From NCBI GenBank assembly GCA_000320545.1, contig ADNK01002939.1, positions 7,501 to 49,616 of the forward strand: a DNA stretch of 42,116 nt, given 5' to 3'. The notes beneath the pieces are model-generated. The model was not told where the DNA came from, made no database searches, and saw only the letters and a program-made list of their open reading frames with translations. Below, one piece after another: positions 23,855 to 41,048 of this stretch (its first letter is position 1; each line of letters begins with the position of its first letter). This DNA comes from Bigelowiella natans CCMP2755 (lineage: Eukaryota; Cercozoa; Chlorarachniophyceae). A program made the translations under genes and the position numbers.

Positions 23855-24787
23855 TCATTGATAAGAAGACCATGTTTGAGCTGGAGCTGAAGTAGTTCGA
23901 AGTAGGGAAGCTCTCCTCGCTGCGGCTTCTTTCTCTTTCTTCTTTTTCTTTTTCTTCTTTTTCTTCTTCTTTTTCTTTTTTCTCCGTCTCTCTTCCTCAT
24001 CATCACTGTCGGAACTATCAGAGCTGCTGGTATCACTAAAATATTCCAAATTTATAACATATTCAGTTTGGATTGATCTGAAAAAGAATGCTACTGCTGA
24101 TATAACCTGGAAGAGTCGCTGTCAGACTCGTACTTCGTTTTTTTTTTCTTTTTCTTGCTCTTTTTCTTGCTCCTCTTTCTCTCATTTCCATCCAGAGATA
24201 ATCTACTCATACTCTTTGTGTAACCAGTCGAGCCCCTGTGGTCATCTTCATCCTGCGATAACAAGTACACATCGATATCGGTTGCATCAACTCTACAAAA
24301 GTTTACTGCTGCTGCATTCACCCACCTTATAGGATCTTGATTCGAAGTAATCTTGGGAAGAAATAGCAGAGGTGGAAATTGCAGATTTTTGCCTATCAAT
24401 TAATTGACTCAAATTACATCAATCCATGACAGGGCATAAAAGGTTACCTCGTGGGGGGATAATTATAGCTGTCAGATTTATCTTTGCTGAGATTTCCTGA
24501 ACTACCCGTCGATGATATAGCACTTGTTCTGTTTGGCAGGCCCCCCGTGAGCCCAGAGTTGCCCCCACTGTGGATCGATTTGCGCAAGCTGTTCAAAAAT
24601 TTAACTATTACTACCATCCGGAGACTTGCCTCAGAGATTTTCAATCACCTTGACTTTCCGAATTTTGTATCCTTCCAATTAAATATCTTATCCGAAGCCT
24701 ATCAGATGAAGGATGTTTTTCAGTTGTGTTTCAAACGTTTAAATCCTGTCTTCGTACATCCTGAGTCTTCTCCCGTATCCATTGCAT
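23855..24787 (-). CDS. Ser-rich protein with acidic and poly-Lys C-terminus
   Basis: Exons starting at ATG 24787: MQWIREKTQDVRRQDLN (donor GTTTGA); about 24704-24664; 24591-24451; about 24390-24326; 24253-24108; about 24030-23855. Each junction I checked closes in phase (phase 0 into the second exon, phase 2 into the third and fourth, phase 0 into the fifth, phase 2 into the last). The product is about 190-200 residues: a short N-terminal helix, a Ser/Gly/Thr-rich middle, Lys-rich clusters, a Ser/Asp/Glu stretch and about 15 consecutive Lys before the end at WSSYQ. No domain was recognised; it resembles disordered nuclear or cytoskeletal proteins in composition only. Confidence 0.6.
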
Positions 24788-24789
24788 AT

Positions 24790-24936
24790 TTGCCCCCGCT
24801 TCGAAATTCAGTCTAGCCTCACCTTACACTTGAATCATAACAAATCTCATTACATTTTGCGGATTTTGCGGGAGAATTATCGGCTTCCCCAGATTTTCCT
24901 CTAGTGCCTTTTTTCTTGCACCTCACTCTTTCTCAA

Positions 24937-24978
<42 letters not shown>

Positions 24979-25694
24979 CCCCCCCCCCCCCCTTCCTTCT
25001 TTATCCTTCTCACTCACTACTTTCCACTCATTCGCTAAGCAGTCTCTCTACTTTAATGCCTCTTTACACTTGCGTTTACCTTCTTCAAGGAGCACGTGTT
25101 GTGCGGTGGGCCAATGACTACGCCGTGATTGAAGTACCGAACACCTTTTGGCCTATCATTTACTGGGATTTATACGAAGATCTCCAAAGAACACTGCAGA
25201 AATTCAGAAAATCACCTCGAATTTGCACTTAGATCGGAAAGGCATAGAATGGAGGCTATATCATGGTTAATTTCCTCGAATTCCGCGCAAATGCAAGTTG
25301 GTTTAAGTGGCCGTGAAAACGTGTTGCTTTGCAAACCAAAGCTTGGAAAAAATATCTCGTAGGAGTTGATCCTCTCCGTGGAACGAGTGGATAAAATAGG
25401 GCATTTTCGGCGAAATTTCCGTAAAAGGAAGCGCTTCTCTCCACTCTTTCACACTGTACGCAGCCTTTTCTTCAAACCGGAGACTGGGTGTGTTGGTTCA
25501 AAGGCAGCGAAAACGTCCACGGTTTGTAAATTTTCCATGGATAAAAAGAATGACGCAAGATGTAAATCGCATGTACTATTGGCTCCCGCGTTGCCGTGTG
25601 TGTGTCTCAAAAAAATTCTTGCCACCTTCGCCCAAAACCCAATAACGCGTGGAACTTGATTCAGAAATCATAGTTTATGAGCACGTCAACAGCT
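24790..25694. other. Divergent intergenic region with (TC)n and poly-C tract
   Basis: Lies between the divergent Ser/Lys-rich gene and PARP gene. It contains a (TC)n run about 24941-24976 passing straight into about 17 C residues (to 24992). Open frames at 25129-25659 have no splice or domain support. Any promoters for the two genes should be here. Confidence 0.5.
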
Positions 25695-30193
<4,499 letters not shown>

Positions 30194-30321
30194 AAGGACA
30201 CGATTTGATTACTTTCTCCTCTCAAGATATCCACCGGGTTCACCGTTGATTGGAAGCGAATGCGACTAATCTAGAAGTCATGACTTTACAAGTGCATATG
30301 TGTATAAATTAGTCAATTAAC

Positions 30322-30327
30322 AATAAA
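30322..30327 (+). terminator. Possible polyadenylation signal of the PARP gene
   Basis: AATAAA 129 bp after the PARP stop codon, just before the composition changes to island 5. The motif alone is weak evidence. Confidence 0.35.
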
Positions 30328-30349
30328 GTAGTGATTTTTCTAAATTGCG

Positions 30350-31310
30350 TATGAATGTGCGGCTTGGCTAAACTACACAAGTCTGCGAGTCAGCGCATGC
30401 GCATTGTTGCACGCAAGTACCATGTCTAGATGTGTGAGACAGATGCAATGAATGAATGTGTGCGTCGCAGCAGCAGACTACCCACCCTGACCCCAGTTTT
30501 CAATTCCCAACTACAATCAGTAGGGGGAATGCCGCAAAATTCGCAACCCAAAACATCACCTAATGCGGACCTACTGCTGAACTAAATTGCTAGAATAACA
30601 TGGTTAAAATCATGGGTGCATGCAGCAGATGCAAAGCAGCATGCTAGCATGGCTACGTTGGAATGAGTGTTGAAAATATTTGGTCACTTCATCACATCCG
30701 TCTCACATGTCGTCTTTGATCAAAATGACCTTTGTCAAAATTACACAGCACATTGAGGAGTCCAAGGTATAAAGGTAATCTAGGTAATGCACTGTGGTGA
30801 ATGTGCATATCTAGATGTCTAGATGCTGTACTTCATACAGACTACTAAACTAGTCTTTGAAGACGTACACACTCTAATCATCATACACTAATCTTCTTTA
30901 TCTAATGCCGTAATCATCGCTGCGGCTGAAGTCTGTGGTCCATGCATGCTATAGCATGCATGCCATACTAATGTGATAATGTAGTAGCAACAACAACAGC
31001 ACGATGTGCGGCAGACATACACACCTAGATACCGCGCTGTGTCAGTGTGCACACTAATTGCATGTGATCTGCAACTACTTGATATGTATTTATTGACTCC
31101 ACTAGTCCATCCCAGCTAGCTAGCCAGTGCCAGCAACACTGAACAGCACACACGTGCTGTAGGAAACCATTCAGGTCTAGAGGAAGTAAAAAGACAAAAC
31201 ACTAATCCATGAATTTTGGGTCTACTGACTGCTCCAATGATATTTTCGCATATAGTTTTAAGCACGCAAAATAGTCATCATCTTAAATTACTTGACTTAT
31301 GACGTGAGCA
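30350..31310. repeat. Palindrome-rich intergenic island 5
   Basis: Between the convergent PARP and TLC-protein genes. It contains TCTAGATGTCTAGATG near 30819, CATGCTATAGCATGC near 30945, GCTAGCTAGC near 31114 and several TGCATGC words. No coding frame. Confidence 0.65.
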
Positions 31311-31322
31311 GAGCAAAGCTTG

Positions 31323-32322
31323 TTAGCTCGCCTTTAATTCCTTGTTCTTTCTGAACAGTTTTCTACGAGCTGCTCGCACAATGAAGGCAAACCAGATAAA
31401 ATTTATCACAACATGACCTATGGCAAGTAAAGAGAGTGTTGTGCATAGAATTTTTTTCGACAGCGGCTCAGTTCTCCACATTTTCCTTTTCACAGCAAGG
31501 TTCCACCAGCTATGTGTCGCCATGAGGTATAAGTTATATCCATTGAATGCTATTCTGAATATCAAAAAGGACACTGCCAATAATATTCCGTTTGCTTTGT
31601 ACACCCATAGTTGCTTCCATTCGGGGTCAATGGAGAGGAAATGGTTCAGATTATCTGAATATATTCAAAGAAATCCTTTGTCAAATTACATGAAATGATA
31701 GTCATAACGTGACAGGGCTATAGGTGTCACAAATTCTTACAGAAAATAGTCGAAGCCTCGTTGACGAGGAAGCTTGCCATATAGAATGTGCCAATGTGGG
31801 TTGCTACTCCAAGAAAGAACGCTATCATAATCAAAAGATGATGCGTGAGCATTAAGGCGTCCCCAAAGGTGTCCCTGAATCGCAGGCAGAGGCCCAAGTC
31901 GAAGCATAAGTAGCCAGCAGTAATCTGTCCACATTCTATGTCAGCACAAGTAGGGAGTGACGAGGGGCATTTACCATCAGAAAGACATCTCTTCTAGCTG
32001 AAGTGTTGAAGGCGGATAAGAACGGATCATACAAGCAGCCGTCGCTGAAGTAGCATGTGACCCCGCCGTACAGCGCCACAGCTACGTGAAGATTGGAGAC
32101 AATATGGCTGCAAGATCGCTCAGTTTAGAAAGGGTATTCATGAGAATGACGACTATACGTGCTGGTGAGAGAGGTGAGAGACCTGTCAAACAGCACCCGT
32201 TTGTCATGTGGGAGCGTTACGTAAACTCTAGAAATTCTACGTGAGATGAAGCTGTAGTGCACGACGGCGAACAGCGTCGCCCAGAGCACCAATGACGTTG
32301 CAAAAACAAGATAAGGCTGCAT
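31323..32322 (-). CDS. TLC-domain membrane protein (TLCD4/TMEM56-like), 270 aa
   Basis: Multi-pass membrane protein of the TRAM-LAG1-CLN8 superfamily, probably in ER or plasma membrane lipid handling. Four exons: 32322-32159, 32107-31975, 31924-31741, 31654-31323; phase closes at all junctions, giving 271 codons with stop, close to the usual length of TLCD4-type proteins (about 260). Features: first helix MQPYLVFATSLVLWATLF, THIVSNLHVAVAL (the conserved '..VS..HA' helix), then GYLCFDLGLCL, TFGDALMLTHH (the family's D...L.HH), GVATHIGTFYMASFL, an Asn/Phe loop before the last two helices, and a basic Lys-rich tail ending KELKAS, which resembles an ER-retention type C-terminus but is not a canonical one. 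The ceramide-synthase Lag1 signature (two His followed by acidic residues) is incomplete, so I do not call it ceramide synthase. Confidence 0.85.
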
Positions 32323-32365
32323 CGGCTCACGTGCTTCTGGAACAGCACAATGAAGGCCGCTCAAG
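32323..32365. promoter_or_regulatory. 43-bp divergent start-codon interval
   Basis: Lies between the inferred ATG of the TLC gene (32322, - strand) and the inferred ATG of the next + gene (32366). The two genes would have to share a very compact promoter or have overlapping 5' ends. This rests on both start calls being right. Confidence 0.4.
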
Positions 32366-34191
32366 ATGGAGGGCCACGTGGACCAGCCTGTGCTCCTGTT
32401 CGTATTTGCTGGGGACCTGACTGCGGTGTGTGTTTCTGTCAACTTTCGTTAGGTGTTCTGTCGGTGGAGTGCCGAAAGGAAGAAACGGAATTCGAGAATT
32501 TGGAATGGAATAATAGTTTACTTCTATTTCGCCCTTCTCATTCCTGCTCGTAATTGGGTATTTCGCCCGTCGAAAAAACAACCTGAACATCCGGTGCGAC
32601 AACTTGGATGCCTTGTCTCTTGGTACTGTGAGTACAAGGCCTGTATTAGGACATAATTTCATCCTGCGACAACAAAATTAGCGCATTTCTCGATTAAAGA
32701 TCCCCGCAGTGCTCATTTGCCTCAAAACCCTCTGTGAGGAACGAATACTGAATCTGCCCTGCAGGAAATCTCTCTCTCTCCACTGAGCAGCAGGAAGCGT
32801 GGCACCGTTCTTCATTTGTCCTGCATGGATATATGCCAGGCTACAAGGAAGGGACTCCTAAATGAGGCACATGAGGACGGCAGCTCGATCTACGTGGTGT
32901 GCAACTCATCGAGAGAGGATTCATTGGACGGTCTGAGACTGACCGAGATCACGGTTTGCCAGATGTGTCTGTCTTGGAATTTCTGAGAATTTCTATGTAG
33001 TGATAAGTTTGTATGGTACTTTAGGTGTCTAAAGACGGCACACTAAGCGTCGTTGGCGTTTCAGATGACAACCAGTAATTCAAAAAAAATCCCACCTTTG
33101 AAGCTGGGATAACACCTCATATTTAGGATCCTTGGAAGCCTTCGAGTAATTAGCGAGAGCAGATTCATTTGCAGAGTAGTACTAAAAGGTAATTGATTCC
33201 ATTAAAGTATTGAGTTGGGTATTTCGTAACGTAACGTGCATGTAGTCGTTCGCAATGAAGACGAGAGGTCCTTTACCGCGCGAATAATAAGGAAGAATGC
33301 AAACGTCTCAAAACGGGGGTTAGATTATCTGAGAACAAATTTTTGAGTAAATAATAATATCCAAAATAGGATTCATTTCTACGACGCAGAAAGCTCTCCA
33401 TATTCTTCCGTTGCATTGGATGGTAAGAGAACCATCAACACCATAAACAAGGAGCCTAAGAAAATTTTTAGCATTTCTGTAAAACGATCGAAGCTATCCC
33501 CCGCTCGGAAAAGAGGTACCATTTATTCAATGATATTGCAGCTTGAAAATGATATATACTCAAACTTCATTATACAGACGCAAGCATGGACATAAACAAA
33601 ATTTTGATTTATATATTTATATAGTATGTGTTTTGGTGTGCGCAAAATATTATTGCATGCATGTCTAGTTTCGACCGTGACGTGTTCATCTGGAAGCTAT
33701 GAGGAACTTCTCAATGAGCAGGAAAAGTGCAAATCCATTTTCAAAGCAGAAGCAACGGTCATAACTATAAGACTAGACACCAAAATTAATAGAGAGATTT
33801 TGGCGATTTAAATTCCTTTCCAATTTCGTTCTAGATTGTCAATGCAATTGAACTGCAAGAGGAACGCTTCTCCGAGAACTTATGGAATAATGTGAATGAG
33901 GAAAATACAATGCCTACTGTTGTCTTGACTGGAAGGTACCCAACAGAATATTGCCGTTTATCTGTTTTGATGTAGCTCTGGTTAGCGATTCCTAATTTAT
34001 TGTATTCGGCTCATGTTTGTCTCTGTTCCTATTTTACACTTGTGTTGCTGCCTTATTGTGTCTCTTTACTAAGCATTGAAAGATTGGTTCGAATCGAAAA
34101 TATTGCAGCCTTTAGCAAAATTGATGATGCCTGGCTGTGCCACTTTCAGAAACCATTAGGAAATATTGATGAAGTAAAAATTAAAAATTGA
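32366..34191 (+). CDS. Orphan protein with N-terminal hydrophobic segment, many small exons
   Basis: Exons in phase: 32366-32425, 32517-32627, 32710-32733 (24 nt), 32765-32953, 33025-33074, 33127-33188, 33246-33318, 33370-33421; then one or two unresolved small exons; then 33670-33758, 33835-33932 and 34081-34191. The N-terminus carries a likely membrane or signal segment (SPFSFLLVIGYFARRKN). The rest is soluble and mixed: SPLSSRKRGTVLHLSCMD, VSKDGTLSVVGV, RVISESRFICRVVLKG. It ends at DEVKIKN. The alternating short strands suggest a beta-rich domain, but I recognise no family. The initial Met is a best guess; an alternative frame over 32453-32630 also looks protein-like but runs into a stop after the next splice. 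Confidence 0.55.
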
Positions 34192-34199
34192 AAAAAAAT

Positions 34200-34280
34200 A
34201 GAATTTTTTGTGAACCTTCGGTGAGACAATGAGTTTGCGCTTTTACGTGCTTTATGGACATGATGTTAGTCTGTACTATG

Positions 34281-34318
<38 letters not shown>

Positions 34319-34850
34319 ACGCACTGATGACAAGATCTAGATCTCAAGATCTAGAGATGTGCACATCTAGTCATACATGCATGCGTGGCATCTTTTATAA
34401 GTCAGTTGTAAGTAAATGTTTGTAAAATCACTTAAAAGCATTGTGACTGTTGACAACATGCTAGCATGCATGCTAAACTAGTAAACACAACATTTGTGAT
34501 CGACAAAATATCTAGATATGAACAATGTCTAGATGTATCAAGCTCTTGACTAGCTATTCTTTGTCACCTCACGCACCTTGCTAGCTTACAAATGACAATC
34601 GCAGGATGCTATCACATCATCATCCAGTTCTTAACAACAACATCCATCACGGATTAGAATGGGTATGCCGCTCCTATTGCATCCTCACGATCCATCATTT
34701 GGCACAGCAAAAACTACAGGCACACACATATTTTGTGAGCGCATGCACATGTGAACATTGAGCAGCGCTAGAGCGGTGAATTGTTTGAACATCCGTACTG
34801 AGTGCGTTACACAAATTTCAATGATGCGAAGATCATGTTGACATAAATTC
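34200..34850. repeat. Palindrome-rich intergenic island 6 with (TG)n
   Basis: (TG)n at 34282-34317, then AGATCTAGATCTCAAGATCTAG near 34335-34355, CATGCATGCG near 34376 and CATGCTAGCATGCATGC near 34458. Located between convergent gene ends. Non-coding. Confidence 0.7.
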
Positions 34851-34852
34851 CC

Positions 34853-36674
34853 TCAAACCATCATTGGTTTTTTCCATTGTTGCGTGAAAAATGGATCATC
34901 CCTGAAGAGTACATTCGCTTCACACTGGGATTGTAGTACATGAAAGAGAGGCCATCCTGCAGTACCTTCTTGCCCGAACGGCCAGCTGGTCGCAGTAAAA
35001 TATGATTTATCACTGATTGGCAGTTTTATTGTTCGGCGTTCCGTTGGATAGTCAGAGGTAACAGGATATCTATCGGGATGCATCGAATAGATTTGGGTTT
35101 CATACTTCATGTCATTGAATGTGAAGAATACATTCTTAAATATATGCCAATGTTTTTTATCTCTAACTACTGACAACTGTGAAGTGGAAGGAAATGCCCC
35201 TGCTGCTTGATACGTTTCTTCATCTATTTGGACATATCCTAACATTTGCATAGCAGATTTGATCCACCGTTGGGCGAATTCATCTCTCACTTTCGTATGA
35301 TTCAATGAATGAGGGACCATATGTCTCCTACCCATGTATGCAAGGAAACCAGCCCCCCAATATCCAGAGACCTTGAAGCCTTTCTCACGGTATGCCCTGT
35401 AAACTTTCCATCCAATCATAGGGTTGCGACGCTTCGAAGCAAGTTCTAGATTCAATAGAAACATGTAATCCATCTTCCTTCGGATGGGGTCAAACTTTTC
35501 TTCATTCAATCCTTCTTTTTCTGGGACAAGATCAAAGTGCATGTACACCTCGTTGTGCCTTCGAAGACACCAGCCATACTTCTCAGCAACAAGGCCAATT
35601 CCATGAGCCTCGGCGGGAAGGCTGTCACCCATGAAATAATCGTTTTCTGCTTCAGATAATTTTTGGACATCGAAGATCATTGCATGCGCTTCGACAAAGT
35701 CATCCTGACATCACAAGAGATTCAAAGCATAGAGTTTGATTTCAACATATTCTGACTGTTGCAAGTATTATGTATTATGTTGTTTTTATGATGCTCGACT
35801 ATGATGTATGCTGATCATAATTTGTGTACATTACCAGCTCGTTTAACCAGCTCTGACCCCTCTCTACGAGAATTTTAGGCTTAGGGGACTGGTTTAGGAA
35901 GACTCCTTTGTGCCAATTATGTGAGTCCAATCCATGCCACAGGGCATCTCGTAAATGTTCCTTGCTTCCAAAAGTCTCCCAAATGATGGTGTTCATTGCA
36001 AAAATTGGTTTCAAATCAGGCAGTAACTTTGTTCCCCGAGAAACAGAGAATGATCCTTGAGGAATGGAACTAGTGTTCTCCTCACGGAGACTTCTCTCCT
36101 TTGCCATGGTGCTTGCCATATTATTTGCAATGTACTCAAAACTCTGATGCTTTGCGTGATCTCTCGGGATTGGATGAAGATCACAGTTTACAGAAAACAT
36201 GAATGATGGTTTGATGGAAGCGACAGCCTGGATGTATTTTAATCCCAACTTTCTTGCCGAATTTTCTCCTACAGCTTGATTTCCCACAAAGAGATAAGCA
36301 CCAAGGGTCTGGTCATTCGTTGCATTCTTTACCAAAGTTTCCAAATTCCAGATTTCAGCAAACTCTTTGTCGTACACAAAAATGGTTTCGAAGGTAGGAG
36401 ACAAGTAATCTCCGAAACTGTGGCACCCAATGTAAAGATCCCTCGCGGTCACAAGCACCAACACGTTTTCACTTGAGCGTTTCCCTCCAAACGTTGCATG
36501 CGGCGAGGCAACCTGAAATTTAAAATCTCCTGCATTTGGAAGATCAAATGAATGCCATCCTTCCAAAATACTTGCACCACTTTCTAGTGGCTCTAGGTGG
36601 TTCTGATGCTGCTGGGCGTCCCAGCTGGCTCCAACCCACCATGGCAGGAGCAGGGTGAGGGTGATGGGGCGCAT
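34853..36674 (-). CDS. Secreted or lumenal orphan protein, about 563 aa, two exons
   Basis: Exon 1 36674-35835 (donor GAGCTG|GTAATG) joins exon 2 35704-34853 (acceptor GATGTCAG) in phase 0; stop at 34853. From ATG 36674 the N-terminus MRPITLTLLLPWWVGAS looks like a signal peptide; an earlier in-frame ATG at 36716 would add 14 residues. The mature part has no Lys/Ser low complexity and no further membrane span. It includes NDQTLGAYLFVGNQAVGENS, SIKPSFMFSVNCDLHP and, near the C-terminus, GWKVYRAYREKGFKVSGYWG. It reads like a folded extracellular or lumenal enzyme, but I do not recognise the family. Confidence 0.75.
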
Positions 36675-36829
36675 GCTCGAATCAATCTCTCTCAAATTCT
36701 GCTGGAAGAGATGCATCGGATGCAATGTTTGTCACGCGTCGCCTCAATTGTAGTGACGCAGAGGAGAAAATGCATGAGATTCCTGCACCGCTCTCTTCCG
36801 TTCTTCGATCATCTGGTGGAGTAGTCGAG

Positions 36830-37642
36830 CATTTGGTAGTACCAAGTGCCACACCGAGTCGAGCACAAGGTACTCCGATTTGTTAATCACAGCGGCAGCA
36901 CAAATCTGTGCGCAGATTCTGAGCGATGAATTCCTGGTTTTGTCAAAAGGAGGCCTTTTAGCAGATGCGACAAGAAAACGGCAAAGACCCTCACTTCCTC
37001 GCAGCATTCGCTCATCACACTCATTGACTGTGACAGGCGAACCCTTGCAGGGTGTCATTGTCAATTGCGGAGGTGGTGGATGAGTTGCCAAGTCCAATGA
37101 TCCTTTCAGCTGCTCCACTAGGAGAACAAATCACTTCGTTCGTTCATTCACTTGCTCACTCAGCACTCAATCACAAGAAACGGACCTCTCACTTTCGTCC
37201 TCGTTTGTGTGTGTTTTTTTTCATTGGCGAGGGGGTGCTCAACTTCTGAAGCTCGTTTCGGCTGCACTGCTCTTTGGTGGGAACGCTGCATTGCACGTGC
37301 GAGCACCAATTCACGTTGCATTTCTGGACTCCTGGACCAGCTCTGGAGCTCTGGAGCTTGCGTGCGCCGCCCCTCTGGCTAGCTAGCTGGCCCTTCCAGC
37401 CTGCCAGCTTCTTGTGCTCAGTCTGGCAGTGTTCGCCTGGAATTTGCAAAGCTGACTGGCTGGTGTCCAACACGTGCAGTGATTTTTTGGTTGGACTCAC
37501 TCAATGGCATCGTTTGCCAAGCAAGTCCAGAACTGAGAACACTGCTTCAGCTCTGGAGCCAGTCAGGATGTCCAGATGTCTCCATCAATGAATCTGGACA
37601 TGCATGACATCACATCCATGCCACACCTGGACGTTTGGACGT

Positions 37643-37680
<38 letters not shown>

Positions 37681-38235
37681 GTGTGCACGTGTGTGATTGT
37701 TTGCTGGTCCGCACAGAACAGCACAGCTGGCTCACCACGTTCACGTCCATGCCAGCATGCATCGCAAAGCTAGCTCGCTAGCTTGTGGAAAGCCAGCTAG
37801 CAGCCAGCACTGGAGCAATTTGATGCAAGATCACAGCTAGACAATCTGGCAGTGATCATGGCGGGCTTTGCTGCTTTGCGGAAAGTGAATGCGTCGCTTT
37901 TCATTTCACGTCTGCGATGCCGAACGCGTGCTCGTGGCGCGCAGCACTGGAGCACGCTCCAGCGCTTGACATCCAACATGTGAAGACCATCAACAATGAT
38001 GAACAATGAGAACTCCACTTCAAAGATTTCTTTGGCGCTACTCATGCGTTTTTTCTCTTGCCATCTTCTCTCTTTTTTTTGTCTCTCCGTCCATCCACCT
38101 CTCTGTCACTCTCACACATGCATGCTAGCATTCACAACTCAGAGACCTACCAACGCTAGCAACGCTAGAACGGTCCTCACACCATTTAATAAAACTTTAA
38201 ATTTTGCACTAAGACATGCTTACTACTACGGAATA
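36830..38235. repeat. Intergenic region with palindrome-rich island 7 and (TG)n
   Basis: 36830-37300 holds motifs shared with 15.0-15.2 kb (see findings). 37370-37990 is island-like: GCTAGCTAGCTGGCC near 37379, GGACATGCATGACATC near 37597, (TG)n 37648-37676 and AGCTAGCTCGCTAGC near 37770. 38100-38240 is AT-rich. No coding gene was recognised; frames are short. Confidence 0.55.
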
Positions 38236-38240
38236 CAGTC

Positions 38241-38872
38241 CTAATTATCATCATCGTCATTAAAAACTGCTGTTAAGTCAAGCATCGGTGATCCCGAACT
38301 TTCGACGTAATCATCATCGTCATAGTAGCTATCCTCTTTGCGAACAGAACGCATTCGAATGCCGCCCGATTCATCGCCTTCTTGATCTTCGCTGAATTCT
38401 TGCGATCGTATTCTCCTATGCGATGGCAACCAGCGGTGGACACGCTCGCGGTTCTTCGAGCGGATATAAGAACATCTGAAGTCGAAGTACACCATCACCG
38501 AATCAACACATACGGCGGTTCCTACGCTGCACTCGTTCAAAGAGGACACAGGGGAGCTATCAAGATTAACATACGTTGTAAAGCAGAGCCCTCCGAGAAT
38601 TGCCACCAGTCCTACACTTATTATCACTACCATGATGACTCCTGATCGGAAAAAGAGAAGAAAATCGTGACCACAGAAATCATCAAGATCAATGGGAAGC
38701 GAGAGGTTTGTGAGACAGGACGATACCGTCGTTGCTATCGTGCGAATAGGATGCTTTTCCTGACGATTTGGAGTCGGTTGGCTTGGCGGTAGGAATGTAT
38801 CTCGTGAATGCAGATACCTTTCGTGAACAAAAATTGATGCCGATGACGTCAGTGATAGCAAGAAATAGCAAT

Positions 38873-38939
<67 letters not shown>

Positions 38940-41007
38940 GTGTTTCCTGTTGGTATTGTGGCAGTATTAAGTAGAATTTAAAACAATGTACATACTGAGG
39001 GCTCAGAGAACTGCGAAATGAACCTAGATGAGGAAGCAGAAGTAGCAGCATCAACAGCAACAGCAAATTAACCCTCAAAGACCCGGATAAGTAATATACC
39101 CCTTCGGAAAAGGGCTTAGTATCAACACGAATCGGGAGAAGAAACGATGTGTGTAACAGGAAACAATACGAACGAATAAGGAAAGTGACTCAGTGGCAGC
39201 AGTTCAGTTGTGGTATTTCTTCTATTCTTACGGCTGCGCCAGGAATGCCGGCCCCTTCGCTTTATCATTTAGTGCATTGTACACACCAAGAGCCTGACGA
39301 AGGAAGTTCGGTTTGAACCTGAGGGATGAAATGAAAGCAGAAGGGCTATTAGAGGAGGAGGGGAAAGAAGGGGGGACTCAAAGATCACCAAAAATGTGCC
39401 AGCAGTTTGTAAGTAGAAATCGTCGCATCAGTATCATTATCAGTATCATCATCAGTAGCGACAGCACTGTATTACGTGAGATTGAAGTGGACTTGAATGC
39501 CCCATTTGGTCGCAGAGTTGATGCAGAAGGATGTCAAAAAATCGTCCCCATCGTCGCTGCTGCTGCTGCCTTTCGCTGCTGTGGATGACGACGACGACGA
39601 TAGTACAAGCCACTCAGCTTTAAACAGCCCTCCTTCCATTTGCCTCCACAAGTTCTGCAGCGAATCATGGATATCATTAGATGGAGGAGAGAGAGACCGA
39701 TATCTATTGAGGTAGATGAAAGACAACGCATAACAGCGATACATACCAACTACTGCGAGTTCTTACCGGTTCAATCTTGCCAAGTTTTGTGCAGCTCGCC
39801 CCGCTACGTGTTTCAGAGCAGAGAGAAGGAAACAAAGGAGCAAGTTGGCGCATCAGCAAGGGGATATGATAGGAACTATCCATATGCTGATTCTACACTT
39901 CCTTCAATTCCCCCTCTATAATAAATGAAAGACCGGCGATTAGGGGGGGGGGGGGGGGATCAGTCTTACTACTACCTGAAAGTGAAGTTACCGATTACAA
40001 CGAGCATACCATATAGGTCATCATCCTGCTTTCTACTTCCAGTTGTATTGGTGTGGGGGGGGAGAGTCGGGATTGGCGTTGGAGCTTGTGTAGGGCCAGT
40101 TGGCTTGCGTGTTGGCGACCACGATATCTGTGTTTACAATTGCATTGATGATGCTGTTGCTGAAGCTGATGATAATGATGATAATGATGAGGATGATGAT
40201 GATGATGATGACAAAGAGCGTAGACTACGATACACGTGAAAGTAACATATACATTCTTCTGCTCATGAGATTCTCTTTACCGTGGGTATTGGTGTCGGAA
40301 AGGTCGTGGCATCTGCTAAGGGAAGGGGGGGGGGGGATGACAGAAAGCGATTTACACAGACATTAGGGGAAGAGAGAAAGAGAGAGAGTAGTGCTGAAAA
40401 GATTTTAAGTGAACGATGGAAGCATCAAGCATGCGTTTGATTATTAGTATCTACCTTCTCCGAAAACTGTAAGATTAAGAATCATCCGCACGGCTCTGAG
40501 AGTTAGGGGAGAGAGGGGGGGGGGGTGAGCTCAATCGGGTGCTATCGTATCTTGTAAATTCTGAGGATAGTGCTCTCGCAATGATGACGACGACGATGAT
40601 GATGATGATGATGATGATATTATGATGATAATGATAATGATGAAGATGATCTACAACCATCGTTTGATTAGCATCTAATCAGTAATCGCCTTCACTAAAA
40701 ATACAGCATGGAGAAGATGCAGTCTTACTGTTATCATTATCATTATTATTATTATTTTTTTTTTTTTTATCACCTGTGCGTGCTCTTCCAAGGGGTAACC
40801 ACAATATCGGAAATAGCAGCAGCACCATCGCCAACTAGACTGGCATTCAATGCTAAGCAGCGCCTTGCTGCAGGGCACTTATAGTATAACATATCGATTC
40901 TATCCGAACGAATTGCAGAGCTATTGACCGGCCTGTTGGTGATAAAATCTCTCATCATCAACAACGATAGCAATGGTCTATTTTAATGTGGAAACGCCCT
41001 CCACCCC

Positions 41008-41048
<41 letters not shown>

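Noticed and set aside
25129-25659. Two + strand open frames before the PARP gene
   Set aside because: No domain, no splice continuity with PARP exon 1 (ATG 25695) and composition like intergenic DNA.
40675-40774. Alternative end of the phosphatase-fold gene at a TAG at 40675
   Set aside because: The acceptor needed is poor; splicing to 40496 instead gives the expected THRAVRM continuation in phase.
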